DNA of 64,000 nt, from assembly GCF_002723935.1 (NCBI RefSeq), contig NZ_BEWM01000003.1, forward strand, positions 1 through 64,000. Reading direction: 5' to 3'. Made by a program: the position numbers and the translations under genes. Source of the stretch: Gluconobacter cerinus. Its GTDB lineage: Bacteria > Pseudomonadota > Alphaproteobacteria > Acetobacterales > Acetobacteraceae. Under the pieces are notes generated by a model. The model was not told the origin of the DNA. It searched no databases and saw nothing but the letters and a program-made list of their open reading frames with translations. Shown here in pieces: positions 34,086 through 42,633 of the stretch (the first letter of the stretch is position 1; each line of letters begins with the position of its first letter).

Positions 34086-35795
34086 ATGAATAACGGAATT
34101 GTTAAATTATTTCGTATGGCTTTCGCTTGTGCGGGGTTCGCAAGTATTTCGACTGCGTCCCCAGCCATGGCGTGTCAGCCTGGATCACCTGTCGTAATGG
34201 CGTCCAGTCCTGAAATTGGCACACATGCGGTAGCAACGTCTGATTTTCTGGTGCCCAGACCGAATACGACGCCCTGTGAGGTAGAACTGTTTTCCAATAT
34301 TGCCTTTGAAGGCAGCCTTCCAAAGCCGATTGATTACATGCCGCCCCCAAATTGTCCCACGCCATGGGGAAAGATCGTTTTCGAAGCTGATTTTCATATC
34401 AGCACCGGTCAACAATATGATCGTACGGCCCGTGTCAGTCTCGGTGGTGTTAATCTCTTTACGGGAACCACAGCTGAGCCTGGTGCGTCCTTTGCACCGC
34501 TATGGCATGTGGAGCGGGACATAACCGATTATGCGTCCTTACTGCACAAGCCTGTTTCTGGTGAGGCTGAGCTCGTCAATGGTATCGCCGGAGCCAACAA
34601 GGCACGAATAGTCGCTTCCGCCCGACTGGTTTTTTATCCCTTAGAAAGCGGCCAGAAAGCTCCTGATGGACCCAATCTGGTTTTCGCACTGCATCAGCAA
34701 CCTGTTGCTCTGAATGCCAAGGCACCCATTTTCGACAGCACTCAGAGCTTTCCGCGAAACATGACCCGCCTTGCGCTTGATGTTCTGGCTATGCCGCAAC
34801 AGGTGGACGAATTCTGGTACATGTGCATGCCAATGCGGGAAAACGCTGCCGCTGTGACGCCTGATGACAACACCTGCGGTTACCCTTACCGGGAAACCGA
34901 GGTCCGTATTGATGGGAAGCTCGCTGGCGTAGCTCCTGTCTTTCCCTGGATTTATACGGGTGGCCTCAATTCCGTTTTATGGAAGCAGATCCCGGGGATC
35001 GAGACCCTCAATCTCTCGTCTTATCGCATCAATCTGACGCCTTTTGCAGGAACTCTGAATGATGGGAAGCCGCATCATGTCGCTCTCAGTGTCGTTGGGG
35101 TCCGGCGGAGTGAGGTGGTCACGGCGACAGTGCTGGCCTGGCGCGATCCGGTAAGGGAGATCGTCTCCGGACGCCTCATTCGAGGTGATGTCGAACCTGT
35201 CATCATCTCGATAAACAGGAAGTTGCCGTCAAAACCGGATTTTTCTGGGAGGTCTCTCACCGAAGCACACCGGAATATTTCTCTTGAGGGTTTTGTAGAG
35301 ACTTCTAAAGGGCGCGTACAAACAAAAATCACTCAGGAGATATCATTCAATAATACATATTTGACGTCTTATACAGGAAGTAAAATCGACCAGAGTACAA
35401 ACATAGAAACGCATTTTTCTCAATCCGGAGTGGGCTCTCGCGCGAACTACGATACCATCGAGCGTTTTCCCCTTGTCATTCTCCAAGGGAGATCGGGTGC
35501 GGGGAACGACCAGAAGTATAGCTACGATGTTCACCAGGGGCTGGTACGAAACATCAACACGGATTTCCCGTCTTTCAGGAGCAGGGAAATGCAAACATCC
35601 GTAGATGCAAAAGCGGAAATTCCACTTGTTAAAGACGGGACCAGAGCGCTGCCCAGTCTCAGCTCATCAAGGGCAGAATCCAGAATAAACGACAGTGTTG
35701 CAGGCTGCTATGACCGGACGCTCTTCAGTCAAAATCTAACCCTTGTATCGGTTACTGATGGCTGTGCTGCATCAGGTCCATCAGTTCAGCATTAG
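34086..35795 (+). CDS. Exported PNGase A-like protein (peptide N-glycosidase A family)
   Basis: A 569-residue protein. Signal peptide (IVKLFRMAFACAGFASISTA then SPAMAC). The N-terminal 190 residues resemble peptide-N4-(N-acetyl-beta-glucosaminyl)asparagine amidase A, a family typical of plants and fungi: RPNTTPCEVELFSNIAFEGS, PPPNCPTPWGKIVFEADFHI, QQYDRTARVSLGGVNLFTGT, VERDITDYASLLHKP. The middle part contains PWIYTGGLNSVLWKQIPGIE. The enzyme would strip N-glycans from glycoproteins in the periplasm or outside. It sits with a TonB receptor and a family-18 glycosidase-like gene, suggesting use of host or yeast glycoprotein, which is inference. Confidence 0.82.
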   Translation: MNNGIVKLFRMAFACAGFASISTASPAMACQPGSPVVMASSPEIGTHAVATSDFLVPRPNTTPCEVELFSNIAFEGSLPKPIDYMPPPNCPTPWGKIVFEADFHISTGQQYDRTARVSLGGVNLFTGTTAEPGASFAPLWHVERDITDYASLLHKPVSGEAELVNGIAGANKARIVASARLVFYPLESGQKAPDGPNLVFALHQQPVALNAKAPIFDSTQSFPRNMTRLALDVLAMPQQVDEFWYMCMPMRENAAAVTPDDNTCGYPYRETEVRIDGKLAGVAPVFPWIYTGGLNSVLWKQIPGIETLNLSSYRINLTPFAGTLNDGKPHHVALSVVGVRRSEVVTATVLAWRDPVREIVSGRLIRGDVEPVIISINRKLPSKPDFSGRSLTEAHRNISLEGFVETSKGRVQTKITQEISFNNTYLTSYTGSKIDQSTNIETHFSQSGVGSRANYDTIERFPLVILQGRSGAGNDQKYSYDVHQGLVRNINTDFPSFRSREMQTSVDAKAEIPLVKDGTRALPSLSSSRAESRINDSVAGCYDRTLFSQNLTLVSVTDGCAASGPSVQH

Positions 35796-35866
35796 CTTGC
35801 AATATGGCCCGGTAAAATAACTCTGAATGCGTGCTCCAGAGTCTGTAACAATGCGGAATTTTCCTG

Positions 35867-37093
35867 ATGCTGCTTGATTGCTCACTTCTCGACGAGCTGC
35901 CACCCATCGAAAATTCGTCATTTGCGACGCATTTTGATCGTTTTTCGGATGCGAAGCTGCTGCTTCTGGGGGATGCGAGCCATGGGACCGGCGATTTCTA
36001 TACGGCGCGTGCGGCGATTACGAAGCGCTTCATCAGCGAATACGGTCATAAAATTCTGGCAATCGAGGCAGACCCTTGTGACGTGATGGTGCTTGATCGC
36101 TTTGTCCGGCTCGCACTTGGAGAGGTGGACTGGGATAAAGCGTTCCCCCATGCCAATAACTGGGTCTGGAAAAACGAGGAATTCCGCGCCTTGATTTCAT
36201 GGATCAGTGAGTGGAACAGACATTTACCGCTCAAAGAGCGTGTTGCGATCTTTGGTCTGGATTGTCTTAAAACGGCTTCGTCCATGAACGAATTGGTTGG
36301 GTATCTGGAGGGAAGCAACTCCCCTTTGGTTGAACAGGCCCGTCATCTTCGGTCTGGGATGCTGAATTTCAAAGATGATCCTGCCGCATATGCATCGCTG
36401 GCTTCCGATCCATTCCGGATTGAAGCTGCTCAATTGATTTCAGAACTGCTGTCGTCGTTTCGGCATACAGAACCGAAAGCTCCCGGGCCAGAGCGCGAAC
36501 TTTGGTTCAATGCCCTTTTGTGTGGAGTGTCAGTCGTCAATAGCGAGCGCTTCGAACGCTCCGAAGCAAAAGATTTCGTGACAAAGTGGAATGTGCGTGA
36601 CACGCATATGTTCTTAGTTGTTCACGAAATACTGGAAAAATTCGGCTCTGATGCCAGAATTATTATCTGGGCGCATAATAACCATGTTGGTCATGCGGCT
36701 TTCAGCGAAATTGGCTATCGGCGGCACCAGACCAGTCTTGGCGAGCTGCTGAAAAATCAATTCGGAGATGAAGCCTGCCTGATCGGTTTTGGCACTGGCC
36801 AAGGATCGATTTTCGCATCAAGAGGGCGTGGCCATGCTCCTGAAGCTATGAGGATTGGAATACCTATTCCTGAAAGCTGGGAAAATCTCTGTCACAATGT
36901 GTCTTTTCCTCGTTTCCTGATGGACACCACACAGAGGCGTGCCAGACCTTCCGAGTTACGCCCTGGACGCACATTTGGGACTTTCTATCATCCTGAGCGG
37001 GAACGTGACGAATGTTATCTGGAAGCTGACCTTTTCAGGCAGTTTGACGCATGGGTGTGGATTGATGCGACGTCGGCTCTAAATTCGGTATGA
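35867..37093 (+). CDS. Erythromycin esterase-like protein
   Basis: A 408-residue cytoplasmic protein of the erythromycin esterase family (EreA/EreB fold). The N-terminal motif LLLGDASHGTGDFYTARAAI contains the catalytic-type GxxSHGT; AIEADPCDVMVLDRFVRLAL and IIIWAHNNHVGHAAFS supply the usual acid and His regions. Many chromosomal members do not act on macrolides, so the substrate is unknown. It follows the PNGase A gene by 71 bp on the same strand. The ribosome site is weak. Confidence 0.82.
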   Translation: MLLDCSLLDELPPIENSSFATHFDRFSDAKLLLLGDASHGTGDFYTARAAITKRFISEYGHKILAIEADPCDVMVLDRFVRLALGEVDWDKAFPHANNWVWKNEEFRALISWISEWNRHLPLKERVAIFGLDCLKTASSMNELVGYLEGSNSPLVEQARHLRSGMLNFKDDPAAYASLASDPFRIEAAQLISELLSSFRHTEPKAPGPERELWFNALLCGVSVVNSERFERSEAKDFVTKWNVRDTHMFLVVHEILEKFGSDARIIIWAHNNHVGHAAFSEIGYRRHQTSLGELLKNQFGDEACLIGFGTGQGSIFASRGRGHAPEAMRIGIPIPESWENLCHNVSFPRFLMDTTQRRARPSELRPGRTFGTFYHPERERDECYLEADLFRQFDAWVWIDATSALNSV

Positions 37094-37321
37094 GATGGTG
37101 ATCTCCGCTGTTCAGGCTTTTCGAGCCCGCCACTTAGGTGGCCAAAAATCTGGTCTGACGCTGGACGGCATAGCTATTTTGTTGATCTTCTAGTCGTCTG
37201 TTGCTAAGAGAATAGTATTCAGATCGATAAAAGTGCGTCGACCAAAGTACTATTCTGTCATTGACCAGTGCGTGAAATTGAGAAGGACTAGAGGGGGAGG
37301 TGGTTTCGAGCATTCTTCGCG
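37094..37321. other. Intergenic region with inverted repeats
   Basis: Contains a small hairpin GCCAC-TTAG-GTGGC (37129-37142), a possible weak terminator of the esterase-like gene, and a 9-bp inverted repeat AGAATAGTA / TACTATTCT (37209-37217 and 37248-37256). The expected start region of the downstream glycosidase gene lies here but has no usable ATG. Confidence 0.4.
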
Positions 37322-38354
37322 TTGGGGGCAACGTTGTTCTGGAAAGTGGCGTCGGCAGAAGCTAATGCACCTGAGAAGTTGTTTTATCTACTTAATAGCA
37401 CTCAATCCTTCGACTCATTCAGTAAGCATCTGGACAAGATCGATGTCGTGGCCCCCGCTTGGTATTCAGTGGGTGCCGATGGAGTGGTGACCGGCCATGT
37501 AGATAGGCGTGTGCTTGATCTCGCGGTTACTCATAATATAGATGTTGAACCGATTGTCGGTGCCAGTGAGCGGGGGGCGTTGCATGCGCTTTTGAACGAT
37601 CCAAAAGCGCATCGCCTGCTGATTGATCAGTTACTGAAGACGTGTCGAACGTATCATTTCGGTGGGTTTCAACTCGACTTTGAAAATATAGCCCTTACGG
37701 ATCGAAACGCGTTGAGTGCGATGGTGCGGGAAGTAGCTCAGGTCTTTCATACAAACCATCTTATCTTTTCTATCGCGGTGGTGCCGAGTGCTCCGGGCTA
37801 TCCGGGTGAAGGCAAGTTTTCTCGCTGGATGTGGGATTACTGGCGTGGTGCGTACGATATGAAGGCGCTTGGACAAGTAGTCGATTTTATTTCACTCATG
37901 ACCTATGACCAGAATATGCGATGGACGACGCCCGGTCCTGTGGGTGGGTGGGATTGGATGGTAAAAAACGTCAATTATACGATTAGGTTTGTCCCGGCAC
38001 ACAAAATATCATTGGGGATTCCCCTTTATGGTTATCACTGGTCGACGGGCAATCCCGTCCGTCCGGACAAAAGCGAGGCGCCGAATATTACTGTCGATTA
38101 TATCGATGCCGACGAATGGATTCCTTTGGCGAAACGTTCCGGGGCACTGATCCAGTGGGCTTCAAGTGCCCATGAGGCGTTCTTCTGGTTTGAGCGGGAT
38201 GATTTACGAGAATGGGTATTTGTGCCCAACGCACGGAGTACGAAAGAGCGCTATGATTTTGCTGTGGAACGTGGCTTACGTTGGTACATCTGCGTGGGCG
38301 CTTGGGGCCGAGGAGCCTAGTACCTGGGATATGCTACCAGCGGTGCGCCGGTGA
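37322..38354 (+). pseudogene. Frameshifted family-18 glycoside hydrolase-like gene
   Basis: The frame 37322-38320 encodes a GH18-type barrel: FGGFQLDFENIALTD holds the catalytic DxxE-type motif, followed by ISLMTYDQNMRW and SLGIPLYGYHWSTG. The last conserved element, expected as RGLRG.S.W.LG.EDPSTWD, is split. The main frame reads RGLRWYICVGAWGRGA-stop, while the +1 frame reads GTSAWALGAEEPSTWDMLPA to a stop at 38354. Removing one T near 38282 restores it. The N-terminus also lacks an ATG: the signal-like WFRAFFALGATLFWKVASAE begins after an in-frame TAG. It was probably a secreted chitinase- or YaaH-like enzyme. Confidence 0.8.
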
Positions 38355-38523
38355 TGGAAAACCAGTATATGACAGGGATTAGCCGTCTGGCACCTTTCTT
38401 CCTATATTGAGCGAGGTTGAGCCTGATTATGTTTGGTTCAATACTTTAGTATCGACAACCTAGGCTCAGGACCCATTGATTTGATTACGGAAATCTGATT
38501 CAGGCTCTGCGAGGAGACTGGAG

Positions 38524-38871
38524 ATGAGCGACTTGTTTTGGCTGACGGATGAACAGATGGATCGTCTGCGGCCCTTTTTCCCGAAGAGCTATGGCAAACC
38601 TCGCGTTGATGACCGTCGAGTGTTGAGCGGGATCATTTTCGTGAACCGTAATGGCTTATGCTGGCGTGATGCGCCCCGGGAATACGGTCCACACAAGACA
38701 CTGTACAACCGCTGGAAGCGCTGGGGCGACATGGGCATTTTCATGCGGATGATGGATGGCCTGTCTGCTGCGAAAGCCGAGCCTCAGACGATCATGATTG
38801 ATGCGACGTATCTCAAAGCGCACCGTACGGCTTCAAGCCTGCGGCTAAAAAAGGGGATCCAGGTCGTCTGA
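38524..38871 (+). CDS. IS5-family transposase, first frame
   Basis: 115 residues: MSDLFWLTDEQMDRLRPFFP, then NRNGLCWRDAPREYGPHKTL and IMIDATYLKAHRTASS, which contains the first catalytic Asp. It ends soon after the A6G4 run at 38847-38856 (AAAAAAGGGG), the slippery site where -1 frameshifting normally fuses the two frames in this group. Confidence 0.88.
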   Translation: MSDLFWLTDEQMDRLRPFFPKSYGKPRVDDRRVLSGIIFVNRNGLCWRDAPREYGPHKTLYNRWKRWGDMGIFMRMMDGLSAAKAEPQTIMIDATYLKAHRTASSLRLKKGIQVV

Positions 38872-39282
38872 TCGGAAGGACAATAGGTGGCATGAATACG
38901 AAGCTGCATGCGATTATGGATCAGAACGGACGACTGCTGAGCTTCTTCATGACGGCGGGACAGGTCAGCCGATTATACCGGTGCCGCTGCTCTGCTGGAC
39001 AGTCTTCCTATGGCACAGTGGATGCTGGCGGACCGAGGTTATGACGCCGTCTGGTTCAGGGACGACCTGGAAGAGAAAGGGATCAGTCCCTGCATTCCGG
39101 GGCGAAGATCCCGAGAAAAACCAGTCAAATACGACAAGCGAAAATATAAACGTCGCAACCGCATCGAGATTATGTTCGGAAGGCTCCAGGACTGGCGGCG
39201 TGTTGCAACGCGCTACGACAGATGCCCCACCGTCTTCTTCTCCGCCATCTGCATTGCAGCAACCGTCATGTTCTGGCTATGA
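38853..39282 (+). pseudogene. IS5-family transposase, second frame, interrupted
   Basis: After the slip site the frame reads GRLIGRTIGGMNTKLHAIMD, then LLSFFMTAGQVS, and breaks. An extra C in the CC at 38969-38970 shifts the frame; the continuation YTGAAALLDSLPMAQWMLAD then RGYDAVWFRDDL (second catalytic Asp) and KRRNRIEIMFGRLQDW (catalytic Glu) lies in the next frame to 39282. A sequencing error would give the same picture. Confidence 0.82.
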
Positions 39283-39296
39283 GTCCTGAGCCTAAC

Positions 39297-40109
39297 CTAA
39301 GCGGTGGAAGTCTCCAGCGGTAACGGCTTGGTTACCTCCATAATTCTCGCGACGAAATCTGCGAATTGACGGGCCTTGGCGGTCATCATCCGTCCTGCGG
39401 GAAAGACGGCCCAGAGATCGATTGTCGGCAGGGCCCACGCGTCAAGAACACGAATGACGGCGCCACTCTCCAGTTTTGGCGCAAACATCCAGTCGGGCGC
39501 GATGGTCAGGCCCATATCCGCCAGAACGGCGGCCCTGAGCCCCTCCGCAGCGCTGAGCTTGAGGCGCCCACTGACAGAGACCGACACCGCGGCACCTTCT
39601 CGCAGGAATGACCAGGCGCTTGGTAACTGGCTGTAAATGATCGCCTCATGGTTCGCCAGATCCGCCGGAGAGCGGAGGGCGGGTGACCGTTTGAGATAGG
39701 CAGGCGTGGCGAGGACCGAGCGTCGTCCTGTTGCGATCTTCCGGGCGATGGCCGTGGAATCCGCGAGTGTCCCCATCCGCAGGGAAATATCGACGCCTTC
39801 CGCCACAAGATCGATCATCCGGTCATCAAGAATGATTTCGACGGTCAACTGAGGATGATCCGCAAGAAACTGCGATAATTCCGGGATGATATGCAGCCTT
39901 GCAAACGTCGTTGCCGCCGAGACCCGCAATCGGCCTGACAGACCTGCACCAGCTCCCTTTGCGGCAAGTTCCGCTTCATCAGCCTCCTGAATGGCGTTTC
40001 GGGCCCGCTCGTAGAAGTTCTGTCCCACCCCAAGTTGTCGTGTGGCGGCCGAGAACGATCCCGTGTCCACCACGCGTATGAACGTGGCCATTGCCTGATA
40101 ACGGTCCAT
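39297..40109 (-). CDS. LysR-family regulator lacking most of its DNA-binding domain
   Basis: A 270-residue protein. The start MDRYQAMATFIRVVDTGSFS then AATRQLGVGQ is a normal LysR N-terminus, but it jumps directly to NFYERARNAIQEADEAELAA, which in relatives comes about 40 residues later. The recognition helix and wing are therefore missing, while the effector domain (LRVSAATTFARLHIIPELSQ onward) is complete. GGAGG stands seven bases before the ATG at 40109. It is divergent from the GST/peroxiredoxin genes it would be expected to control. Without the HTH it cannot bind DNA normally, so those genes may be constitutively expressed or uninducible. Confidence 0.85.
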   Translation of the reverse strand: MDRYQAMATFIRVVDTGSFSAATRQLGVGQNFYERARNAIQEADEAELAAKGAGAGLSGRLRVSAATTFARLHIIPELSQFLADHPQLTVEIILDDRMIDLVAEGVDISLRMGTLADSTAIARKIATGRRSVLATPAYLKRSPALRSPADLANHEAIIYSQLPSAWSFLREGAAVSVSVSGRLKLSAAEGLRAAVLADMGLTIAPDWMFAPKLESGAVIRVLDAWALPTIDLWAVFPAGRMMTAKARQFADFVARIMEVTKPLPLETSTA

Positions 40110-40223
40110 GATATTCCTCCAGGGAATGAACCTTATCGCCTCAAGCGCTCTGCCCTGTCGAGTGCGGAAGAGGCATCTCTTAGGCATCAACCCGGACAGG
40201 CCGGGTTTCGAAGGAGCCCAGAG

Positions 40224-40385
40224 ATGTCCGGTTCATTCATACGCGCTACGTCTGCGCTGGTAGTCGCAGACAGTCTTCTGGCTTTCCATCTGACAGGCAG
40301 CCTATTGCACGCTGCATCTGCCCTTCTGGGGCATGTCATTTCCGGCCTGTCTTCTACAAGACAGGGAGAAACCGCCGATGCTTGA
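40224..40385 (+). CDS. Possible small hydrophobic protein ahead of the GST cassette
   Basis: 53 residues, MSGSFIRATSALVVADSLLA then FHLTGSLLHAASALLGHVIS, mostly hydrophobic with a polar end. AAGGAG is correctly spaced before the ATG, and its end overlaps the first eight bases of the following GST gene in another frame. It may be a small membrane protein or a leader ORF coupling translation. No family is recognised. Confidence 0.4.
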   Translation: MSGSFIRATSALVVADSLLAFHLTGSLLHAASALLGHVISGLSSTRQGETADA

Positions 40386-41004
40386 TGTCTACGCTTTCGC
40401 AACACCCAATAGCGTCAAGGTGACAATCGCACTGGAAGAGCTTGATCTTCCCTACACGCTTCACCGCGTGAACGTCCATAAAGGGGAGCAGAAGACCCCG
40501 AAATTTCTAGCCCTGAACCCTAATGGTAAGGTGCCGGTTCTTGTGGAGACGGAACAGGCATTTTCTCTAACAGAATCAGCCGCCATTCTCGTTTTCCTTG
40601 CAGAGAAAACAGGCCGGCTTCTTCCCGCTCAGGGCGAAGCCCGTGCCCATGTTTTTGAGCAGCTGTTCTTTCATGCCTCTGGCCTCAGCCCAGCCTTCGG
40701 ACAATCCGGCTTTTTCCAAAGGTTCGCAGCAACGCCCGAGCCGATTGCGCTAGAGCGTTTCGCCACCGAGGCAAACCGCACGCTGCATGTGCTCAATACG
40801 GTTCTGGCGAAAAACCGGTTCGTGGCTGGAGACGAGTTTACCATCGCCGATATCGCCCATTTCGGCTGGCTGTGGCGTCGCGGCTTTCCAAACATCACGC
40901 TCGACGACACGCCTTATGTCGCCCGCTGGTATGCGGACATCGAGAGCCGACCTGCCGTGCAACACGGCATCGCCCGTATCGAAGCCCTCGTTCCCCAAGA
41001 CTGA
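40378..41004 (+). CDS. Glutathione S-transferase-like protein
   Basis: A 208-residue cytoplasmic GST. Thioredoxin-fold N-terminal domain (MLDVYAFATPNSVKVTIALE, LALNPNGKVPVLVE, SLTESAAILVFLAEKTG) with the cis-Pro and the glutathione-binding ES pair, then an all-helical domain (FVAGDEFTIADIAHFGWLWR). It is the first of three GST-like genes in this cassette. The ATG at 40378 has GGGAG upstream; an in-frame ATG at 40333 adds residues unlike the family. Confidence 0.9.
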   Translation: MLDVYAFATPNSVKVTIALEELDLPYTLHRVNVHKGEQKTPKFLALNPNGKVPVLVETEQAFSLTESAAILVFLAEKTGRLLPAQGEARAHVFEQLFFHASGLSPAFGQSGFFQRFAATPEPIALERFATEANRTLHVLNTVLAKNRFVAGDEFTIADIAHFGWLWRRGFPNITLDDTPYVARWYADIESRPAVQHGIARIEALVPQD

Positions 41005-41128
41005 GCGGGCCAAAATCTCTGAATGACAGCCATTCCGACATGGAATGATCAATAGTCCTCCATGCCATCATCCCTGAAAAACCAGCAGCCCTAACGTCAG
41101 GCATCGCCTCATTTCAAAGGAAACACCC

Positions 41129-41806
41129 ATGTCTCTTCAGACAAAACTCGACGCTTTCAAGGCTGATTTCGAAGCGGGTAAGCCGCCTTATAATGTTCCG
41201 GCTTCGGTGATTGAGGTCATGCACCGTGCAACCGCTGAACTGGTTGCTTCGGGTGCAGCGGAAAACACGCTCAAAGCAGGGGACCAGGCTCCTTCCTTCA
41301 TTCTGAACGACCCGGAGGGCAATCCGGTGTCCTCCGCAGATCTGTTGTCAAAAGGCCCACTGGTCATCAGTTTTTATCGCGGTGTGTGGTGCCCCTACTG
41401 CAACATGGAGCTTCAAGCTCTTGAGGCTGCACTTCCGTCTTTCCGTGAAGTCGGCGCAAGCCTGATTGCCATCTCACCGCAGACGGCCGTGAACAGCCGT
41501 AAGTCGGTCCGTCAGAACCATCTCGACTTCCCCATCCTGTCAGATCCGCATAACGACGTTGCAGCAGCGTTCGGTCTGCGGTTTGTCCTGCCGGACTATC
41601 TCGTAGACCTCTACACCAACCTGAAAAACGATCTTCCGTCTTTCAATGGCGATGACAGCTGGACGCTGCCGATGCCTGGCCGTTTCGTCATCGGGCAGGA
41701 CGGCGTAATCCTCTATGCCGAGGTCAATCCGGACTATACCCGACGCCCGGAGCCGGAAGACATGCTGCCAGCACTTCGAAAAGCAACACAGACTTCGGCA
41801 AACTGA
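41129..41806 (+). CDS. AhpC/TSA-type peroxiredoxin-like protein
   Basis: A 225-residue cytoplasmic thiol peroxidase-like protein. N-terminal helices, then the thioredoxin-fold domain: LKAGDQAPSFILNDPEGNPV, and SFYRGVWCPYCNMELQALEA, where the redox-active CPYC motif sits in the position of the peroxidatic Cys. Later VIGQDGVILYAEVNPDYTRR is typical of this AhpC/TSA-like branch. It probably reduces peroxides using the glutathione or thioredoxin system of its neighbours. Confidence 0.87.
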   Translation: MSLQTKLDAFKADFEAGKPPYNVPASVIEVMHRATAELVASGAAENTLKAGDQAPSFILNDPEGNPVSSADLLSKGPLVISFYRGVWCPYCNMELQALEAALPSFREVGASLIAISPQTAVNSRKSVRQNHLDFPILSDPHNDVAAAFGLRFVLPDYLVDLYTNLKNDLPSFNGDDSWTLPMPGRFVIGQDGVILYAEVNPDYTRRPEPEDMLPALRKATQTSAN

Positions 41807-41913
41807 TTATCAGCCTTTTGGCGTCTGGATATGGCCCTATCAGCTCCTAGTAGGGCCATCCCAGTCGCCATCAGACAAAAACTTTTCCTGCACTGAACCC
41901 AAGGGAGTGGCTC

Positions 41914-42633
41914 ATGATTCACTTCTACTATGGCCCCGGTCCAAATCCGGCAAAAATTGCGCTGTTTCTGGCTGAAACAGGCATGGCTTTCGAAGCCATC
42001 CCGGTCGATACCTATCGTGGTGCCCAGCATGATCCCTCATTTCGGGCTATCAATCCCAATAGCAAGGTTCCTGCTCTCGTAGACACGGATGGTCCGCAGG
42101 GCAGTCCCGCAATCCTGTTCGATTCCACGGCTATCCTTCTCTATCTGGCTGAGAAAACGGGACAGTTCCTCGGAACGGCGCAGGATCGCCCCCAGCTTCT
42201 GTCCTGGCTGATGTTTGTTGCAACGGGTCTTGGTCCCTTCTCAGGACAGGCGGTGCATTTCCAGCATGCAGCGCCGGAAGGCCTGGACTATGCGGTCCAT
42301 CGATACCGTCGTGAAGCGGAGCGGCATTATCAGATCCTGAACGATCATCTGGAAGGACGATCTTTCATTGTCGGCGATCATTATACGATTGTGGACATGT
42401 CGGCCTGGGGCTGGCTGGACCGGGCAGTGCGGGTCATGAAAGGTGAAGACAGGCCGTTGGAACGCTGGCCCAATCTGAGCCGTTTCATAGACATAATGAA
42501 CGCTCGTCCTGCAGTCGATCGTGCCCATGCCATCATGAACGGGCACGCATTCAAGACTGTCATGGATCAAGACGCGCGTCAGGCCATGTACCCGACCAGT
42601 TTCTCCTCAGCGTCAAAAGGAACAGCGTCATGA
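41914..42633 (+). CDS. Glutathione S-transferase-like protein
   Basis: A 239-residue GST with MIHFYYGPGPNPAKIALFLA, INPNSKVPALVDTD, LFDSTAILLYLAEKTGQFLG and helical-domain FIVGDHYTIVDMSAWGWLDR. It contains the SNAIL/TRAIL-type acid of the N-terminal domain (DST). The gene overlaps the next GST by four bases (ATGA), so the two are co-translated. Confidence 0.9.
   Translation: MIHFYYGPGPNPAKIALFLAETGMAFEAIPVDTYRGAQHDPSFRAINPNSKVPALVDTDGPQGSPAILFDSTAILLYLAEKTGQFLGTAQDRPQLLSWLMFVATGLGPFSGQAVHFQHAAPEGLDYAVHRYRREAERHYQILNDHLEGRSFIVGDHYTIVDMSAWGWLDRAVRVMKGEDRPLERWPNLSRFIDIMNARPAVDRAHAIMNGHAFKTVMDQDARQAMYPTSFSSASKGTAS

Larger units (their letters stand above)
38463..39292 (+). mobile_element. IS5-family insertion sequence (IS427-like), about 830 bp, defective
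   Basis: Bounded by 12-bp imperfect inverted repeats GGCTCAGGACCC (left) and GAGTCCTGAGCC (right), flanked on both sides by TA, consistent with a TA target duplication. It contains a two-frame DDE transposase. The right end lies only five bases from the stop codon of the neighbouring lysR gene. The second transposase frame is broken, so it should not move on its own. Confidence 0.88.
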
